Shown one piece after another: positions 60,723-64,000 of a stretch of DNA of 64,000 bases (positions within the stretch are counted from its first letter, which is position 1; each line of letters starts with the position of its first letter). Under the pieces are notes generated by a model. The model did not search any database. It worked only from the letters and a program-made list of their open reading frames with translations, and was not told where the DNA came from. Position numbers and translations under genes: made by a program. This stretch comes from Gemmatimonadota bacterium (GTDB taxonomy: Bacteria > Gemmatimonadota > Gemmatimonadetes > Longimicrobiales > Gaopeijiaceae): positions 464,111 to 528,110 of the forward strand of contig JAWKQO010000004.1 in the NCBI GenBank assembly GCA_041390105.1, read 5' to 3'.

Positions 60723-61757
60723 ATGGGTCGGGACGTTGGGGTAAGACGAGGAGGGGGTGGAGGCGGCGGGCATGCGCTGACCGGCATGCGGGCTCCCGGC
60801 GCGTGGACGTCGGCAGCGCTGACGGTGCTGGCCCTGGCCGCGTGCGGCGACACTCCAGCCGAACCGGTCGTGGACCCGGGGCCCCAGCCGGTGACCTCCT
60901 TCGACTTCCTCGCCGGCTCGTGGAGTGTCGCGAGCCGGGACACCGACGCCGGCGGGGGTGTGACCCAGGGCCAGGCGACGGCCGTGGTCCGCTCGTCCCT
61001 CACCGGCAGGGCCCGCAAAGAAGCCTGGGTGGGCACCCGCAACGGCGCCGACGTCGAGATGGCCACGCTGATCATCGCCGGCGAGCAACCCGGCGAGTGG
61101 ATCCTCGCGAGAGGGGACGGGGGTGCCGGCACCTTCGACGTGCTGGAGGGGCGCTTCACGTCCGGCCAGATCACGCTCGTCTCCCGCTCGGGCACCCGAC
61201 CGGACGGTGGCCTCAACCGGGAGACGTTCGAATCGATCACCGACTCGAGCTTCGTCCGTCGCGCCGAGCGCAGCGGCGACGGCGGCGGCTCCTGGACCGA
61301 GTTCTGGAAGGCCGAGTACAGACGCATTCCTTCGGTGGGTGCGCCCGCGGGACCGACGCTGGCTGCCGGGTGCCAGGCTTCCGAGCATCGACAGTTCGAC
61401 TTCTGGGAAGGCGCCTGGGCGGTCGGAGGCTCGACCAACGACCTCATCTCGCTGCTCGGCGGCTGTATCCTCGAGGAGAACTGGAGTAGCGCCAGCGAGC
61501 GCGGCACGAGCTTCAACATGTACGACGCGCGCAGCGGGCTGTGGAATCAGGTGTGGGTAGACACCAACGATCTCACGCTCGTGACCGTCGGCGGCCTCGT
61601 CGACACCCGCATGGTCCTCGCCGGCCGCTATCGCGGAACCTCGCAGCGCATCACCTGGACGCCTCTGAATGGCAACGTCCGCCAGCACGGCGAGAACTCG
61701 GTGAACGGCGGGGCGAGCTGGACGACCTCCTACGACCTTACGTACACACGCCGCTGA
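60723..61757 (+). CDS. Lipoprotein with two DUF1579-like domains
   Basis: This protein has a lipoprotein signal ending LALAAC and two copies of a lipocalin-like domain, opening with TSFDFLAGSWSVASR (about residue 58) and RQFDFWEGAWAVGG (about residue 225). FDFxxGxW is the DUF1579 hallmark. AGGAGGC lies before the ATG at 60723 (344 residues); the ATG at 60786 gives a more standard 20-residue signal but lacks a close ribosome site. It follows the LytTR repeat array, so it is the likely target of that regulator. Ligand is unknown. Confidence 0.78.
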   Translation: MGRDVGVRRGGGGGGGHALTGMRAPGAWTSAALTVLALAACGDTPAEPVVDPGPQPVTSFDFLAGSWSVASRDTDAGGGVTQGQATAVVRSSLTGRARKEAWVGTRNGADVEMATLIIAGEQPGEWILARGDGGAGTFDVLEGRFTSGQITLVSRSGTRPDGGLNRETFESITDSSFVRRAERSGDGGGSWTEFWKAEYRRIPSVGAPAGPTLAAGCQASEHRQFDFWEGAWAVGGSTNDLISLLGGCILEENWSSASERGTSFNMYDARSGLWNQVWVDTNDLTLVTVGGLVDTRMVLAGRYRGTSQRITWTPLNGNVRQHGENSVNGGASWTTSYDLTYTRR

Positions 61758-61775
61758 GCGGTGCTTCCAGGCTCC

Positions 61776-62390
61776 TCACCCCCGCCACCCGAAGGTGCGG
61801 GTGCGTCGCTCCAGGCTGCGGCGCGGGAGCCCCAGGGCGCGCACGAAGAGCCCTCGCACACCCCGGGTGAGCGTGCCCTCGTCGTCTGGATCCGGCCCGT
61901 CGTCAGGGGCGGCACTTCCCCGCAGCCATTCCTCCAGCGCGTGCAGATCGGAGGTCGACAGGCACTCGACGTCCAATGCGACGTCGTAGAAGTAGCGACC
62001 GGGCTCCGGGGGTCGCAGCGGAACCGCGAAGCGCCGTGACAACGCTGAGCGCAGTGTCTCGAGGTCGTCCACCGCTCGCGCGGGCTCCCCGGCGATCTGC
62101 ACCTGGAAGCGTCCCCCCTCGGGGCGAACGGAAGCACGCCACTCAAAGGCGTCCACGCGCCGGTCCAGAAACCCGTCGCGCCAGAGCGTGACCACCAGCT
62201 GCGCCCGCAGCGGGAACCCCTCTTGTAGCGCATCGCGGATCTCTTCGTCGAAGAGATCGCCGATCTCGATCGCCAGAGTGCCTTCGGTCTCCGACAGGCG
62301 GCTGCGCAGCGGCCCCTCCTGCGCGTCGACTGCGACGGGAAGAGCCAGCAGCAACAAGCCGGTGAGCCGAAGACGCCGACGCGGAATCAC
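61776..62390 (-). CDS. DUF4390-like exported protein
   Basis: This 204-residue protein has a signal peptide (LRLTGLLLLALPVAVDAQ) and a beta-rich mature part with LFDEEIRDALQEGFPLRAQLVVTLW, as in DUF4390, and FYDVALDVECLSTSDLHALEEWL. The start is GTG at 62388-62390, two bases after the upstream stop, giving MIPRRRLRL. It follows the outer-membrane barrel gene in the same operon, so a role in the cell envelope is likely; no enzyme motif is seen. Confidence 0.72.
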   Translation of the reverse strand: MIPRRRLRLTGLLLLALPVAVDAQEGPLRSRLSETEGTLAIEIGDLFDEEIRDALQEGFPLRAQLVVTLWRDGFLDRRVDAFEWRASVRPEGGRFQVQIAGEPARAVDDLETLRSALSRRFAVPLRPPEPGRYFYDVALDVECLSTSDLHALEEWLRGSAAPDDGPDPDDEGTLTRGVRGLFVRALGLPRRSLERRTRTFGWRG

Positions 62391-62392
62391 GG

Positions 62393-64000
62393 TCAGAAGC
62401 GTTGCTCGAGGCGGATCAGGAAGCGCACCGGATGTTCTTCCGAATCGAGAGGTACGGCGGCCAACACGCCCAGACCTCCGAACCACACTCCTGCGCCGGC
62501 GTCCATCAGTGTGTCGGTCCCCGCGCGCCCCGGTGCCTCGGAGTCGGGGGCCAACCACCCACGCGCCACATCGAAGAACAGGGACCACTCGAACGAGGCA
62601 TCGAACCCGTGGCGGCCATCGTCCCAGTCCTCCCAGTTGCCCCAGTTGTCGGGATCCTCGTCCCGGCCGTCGCTGAACTGGAAGTCGAAGCTCAGGCCCC
62701 CGCGATACTCCACCTGGAGCGCCGCGAAGCGGTCGCACCCGTAGTCCAGGAACACCGGCTCGGACGAGCCCGCGCTCGCCGCTCGGATGGCTGTACCCGA
62801 CGTACGCGCCCCACAGTCGCCTGCGAACAGGCGGTACCCGGGCAGGCTCCCGGCGCCGCCGAACGCGTGCTGGAACTGCGCGGGTAGACTGCGGTCGTTC
62901 AGGCTGCCCCCCGCCAGAACGCGCACGTCCAGACGGGCATCCGGACCGAGCGGTGCGTACCGGCGGAGATCGACGAACCCGACGGCGAGGTCCTCGGCCG
63001 CGAAGGAGCGCGGTGCACCCACCGAGCCGCTCGCCTGCGTGTAGACCGGTCGCACCAGCGTGCCGTCCACACCCTTGCGGGCCTCGGCGCGCACGAACCA
63101 TCCACCGTGGCGGCGATCCCGATCGTCGGTGTCACCGGCGACGACCTCCGCCCCGACCGTCGAGATCCGCCCCTCCGCGACGAGTGGCTGGGCTCTCCAC
63201 AGCTCGTCGTCGTCGCCCAGGGTCCACGGGTCGGCGACGGAGGCGAAGCCGTGGTCCTCGCGTCGGTAGTCCAGCGTCAAACGGAGGCGCTGGTCCCAGG
63301 CGCGCATGCCCACGTAGCCCGACCACCCTTCCGCGGCGTAGTAGTCGCGGAAGTCGTCGCGCAGGAGCAGGGTCGCCAGAGACGCTTCGGCGTCGCTCAG
63401 ACTCCAATCCTCGACGCCGTTCACCACCGAATAGACGCGCGCACCGACGAAGGGCCCGGAACGGCGACCAAACCGTTGCTCCAGCCGGAGCCAATACCCC
63501 AATTCGTCCTCGCGGGCGTCGAAGCCGGTGGCAGTGCGCCAGATGCCGAGTGCCTCCAACAGGAGGGGCGCAGGGCCGGAGGTCCGAACCATCGGACCGA
63601 TCCACACGGGGAGCCCCTCCACTCGGTTGTAGGTGGGTCCGATTCTGCCCGTGACCGACGCGTGCGCTCGCGTACGGCCCTCGTCCCATTCACTGCCCCG
63701 ATACGCTGCCGAACGTGAGCGCGCGGACGAGCGCGTCCGCGCATCGGAGCGCAGGTCACTCCGGGTGCGCTGTTCGGTGAGGGTGCCCCCGACGTGTTCG
63801 TAGGCGTCGGCGGCGGCGCGGCCATCGACCACGGTGGCGTTCCCTTCGACGCGACCGTCGGGTCCGAAATGGAGATCGCCACCGAGGACGAGAACGTCGC
63901 CACCGATCACACCATCGACACGAAGATCACCGTCGATGACGGCGACATGACCGAGGGTACGCACGCCGGTGTGGATGCGCGTGTCCCCCTCGAAGTGGTC
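62393..64000 (-). CDS. Outer-membrane barrel protein with bactofilin-like repeats, 5' end outside window
   Basis: The frame is open from the right window edge to the stop at 62393, so the N-terminus is missing (at least 535 residues are present). The first visible part has short beta-helix-like repeats (VIDGDLRVDGVIGGDVLVLGG) like bactofilin or polymer-forming cytoskeletal domains. From about 63700 it becomes a beta-barrel with AFGGAGSLPGYRLFAGD, which resembles the GG-x-x-SLRGYR signature of BamA/patatin-linked surface-antigen barrels. It ends FLIRLEQRF with C-terminal Phe. It may export or surface-present a partner; the DUF4390-like gene follows by two bases. Confidence 0.72.
   Translation of the reverse strand, partial: DHFEGDTRIHTGVRTLGHVAVIDGDLRVDGVIGGDVLVLGGDLHFGPDGRVEGNATVVDGRAAADAYEHVGGTLTEQRTRSDLRSDARTRSSARSRSAAYRGSEWDEGRTRAHASVTGRIGPTYNRVEGLPVWIGPMVRTSGPAPLLLEALGIWRTATGFDAREDELGYWLRLEQRFGRRSGPFVGARVYSVVNGVEDWSLSDAEASLATLLLRDDFRDYYAAEGWSGYVGMRAWDQRLRLTLDYRREDHGFASVADPWTLGDDDELWRAQPLVAEGRISTVGAEVVAGDTDDRDRRHGGWFVRAEARKGVDGTLVRPVYTQASGSVGAPRSFAAEDLAVGFVDLRRYAPLGPDARLDVRVLAGGSLNDRSLPAQFQHAFGGAGSLPGYRLFAGDCGARTSGTAIRAASAGSSEPVFLDYGCDRFAALQVEYRGGLSFDFQFSDGRDEDPDNWGNWEDWDDGRHGFDASFEWSLFFDVARGWLAPDSEAPGRAGTDTLMDAGAGVWFGGLGVLAAVPLDSEEHPVRFLIRLEQRF

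Noticed and set aside
1..64000. Mobile elements, prophage, CRISPR, tRNA or rRNA genes
   Set aside because: No transposase, integrase or phage motifs, no regularly spaced repeat array with unique spacers, and no tRNA- or rRNA-like sequence were noticed; a tRNA or Rfam scan was not possible.

Overview
This is a G+C-rich bacterial chromosome segment with about 55 protein genes, short intergenic gaps and many start/stop overlaps (ATGA, GTGA, TTGA, TGATG). I see no rRNA, tRNA, CRISPR array, transposase, integrase or phage gene. The gene set suggests Gemmatimonadota (inference, not proven): a SusC/SusD pair in a G+C-rich genome, a PadR-linked ADOP-type ABC permease, many small lipoproteins, a SARP/TPR regulator, the MbnP/MbnH copper pair and LytTR regulators.

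Layout. 1-7116 (minus): SusC/SusD uptake operon followed by a plug-only SusC-like protein and a DUF5107 protein cut by the window edge, then a small lipoprotein. 7219-11169 (plus): a PGM1-type ATP-grasp ligase and a glycogen/alpha-glucan phosphorylase. 11205-13867 (minus): a translationally coupled pair, a 598-residue protein of unknown function and a putative caspase-fold protein. 13957-17329 (minus): ferrous iron operon (membrane-tethered DtxR-FeoA-FeoA regulator plus FeoB) behind a perfect palindromic operator. 17398-23465 (minus): copper acquisition locus (His/Cys-rich protein, MbnP, MbnH, His-rich TonB receptor, CopC, CopD).

23507-33704 holds the most interesting locus: a bidirectional cluster of four ATP-grasp ligases (three of them paralogues), a peptidase-S51/cyanophycinase-like protein, an enterobactin-esterase-like hydrolase, a second alpha/beta hydrolase and a membrane sulfatase-family enzyme whose frame is broken by one amber codon. 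It looks like a pathway making and trimming an amide- or ester-linked small molecule that I cannot name.

33729-43857: secreted hydrolase (CocE/NonD), a large secreted beta-rich lipoprotein, an LVIVD propeller with DUF305, an exported HpcH/HpaI-type aldolase and a VTT/DedA protein. 43918-45787: a predicted conflict (defence-like) module, EACC1 plus a caspase with C-terminal membrane segments. 45877-48910: PadR regulator and ADOP permease with an AT-rich operator. 50158-52660: CadC/SmtB-like ArsR repressor and a Zn/Cd-type P-type ATPase. 52880-55028: an ECF sigma/anti-sigma/Spy-like envelope-stress operon behind an ECF-like promoter. 55069-59477: a membrane SARP/TPR regulator divergent from a small lipoprotein and a DUF4242 protein. 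59622-61757: a membrane LytTR regulator, followed by three 12-bp direct repeats at an exact 20-bp period upstream of a DUF1579-like lipoprotein. 61776-64000: a DUF4390-like protein and a partial outer-membrane barrel protein.

Metal handling (Fe, Cu, Zn/Cd) recurs through the window, as do caspase-fold proteins (one clear, one proposed). Family assignments come from reading motifs, with no database search.
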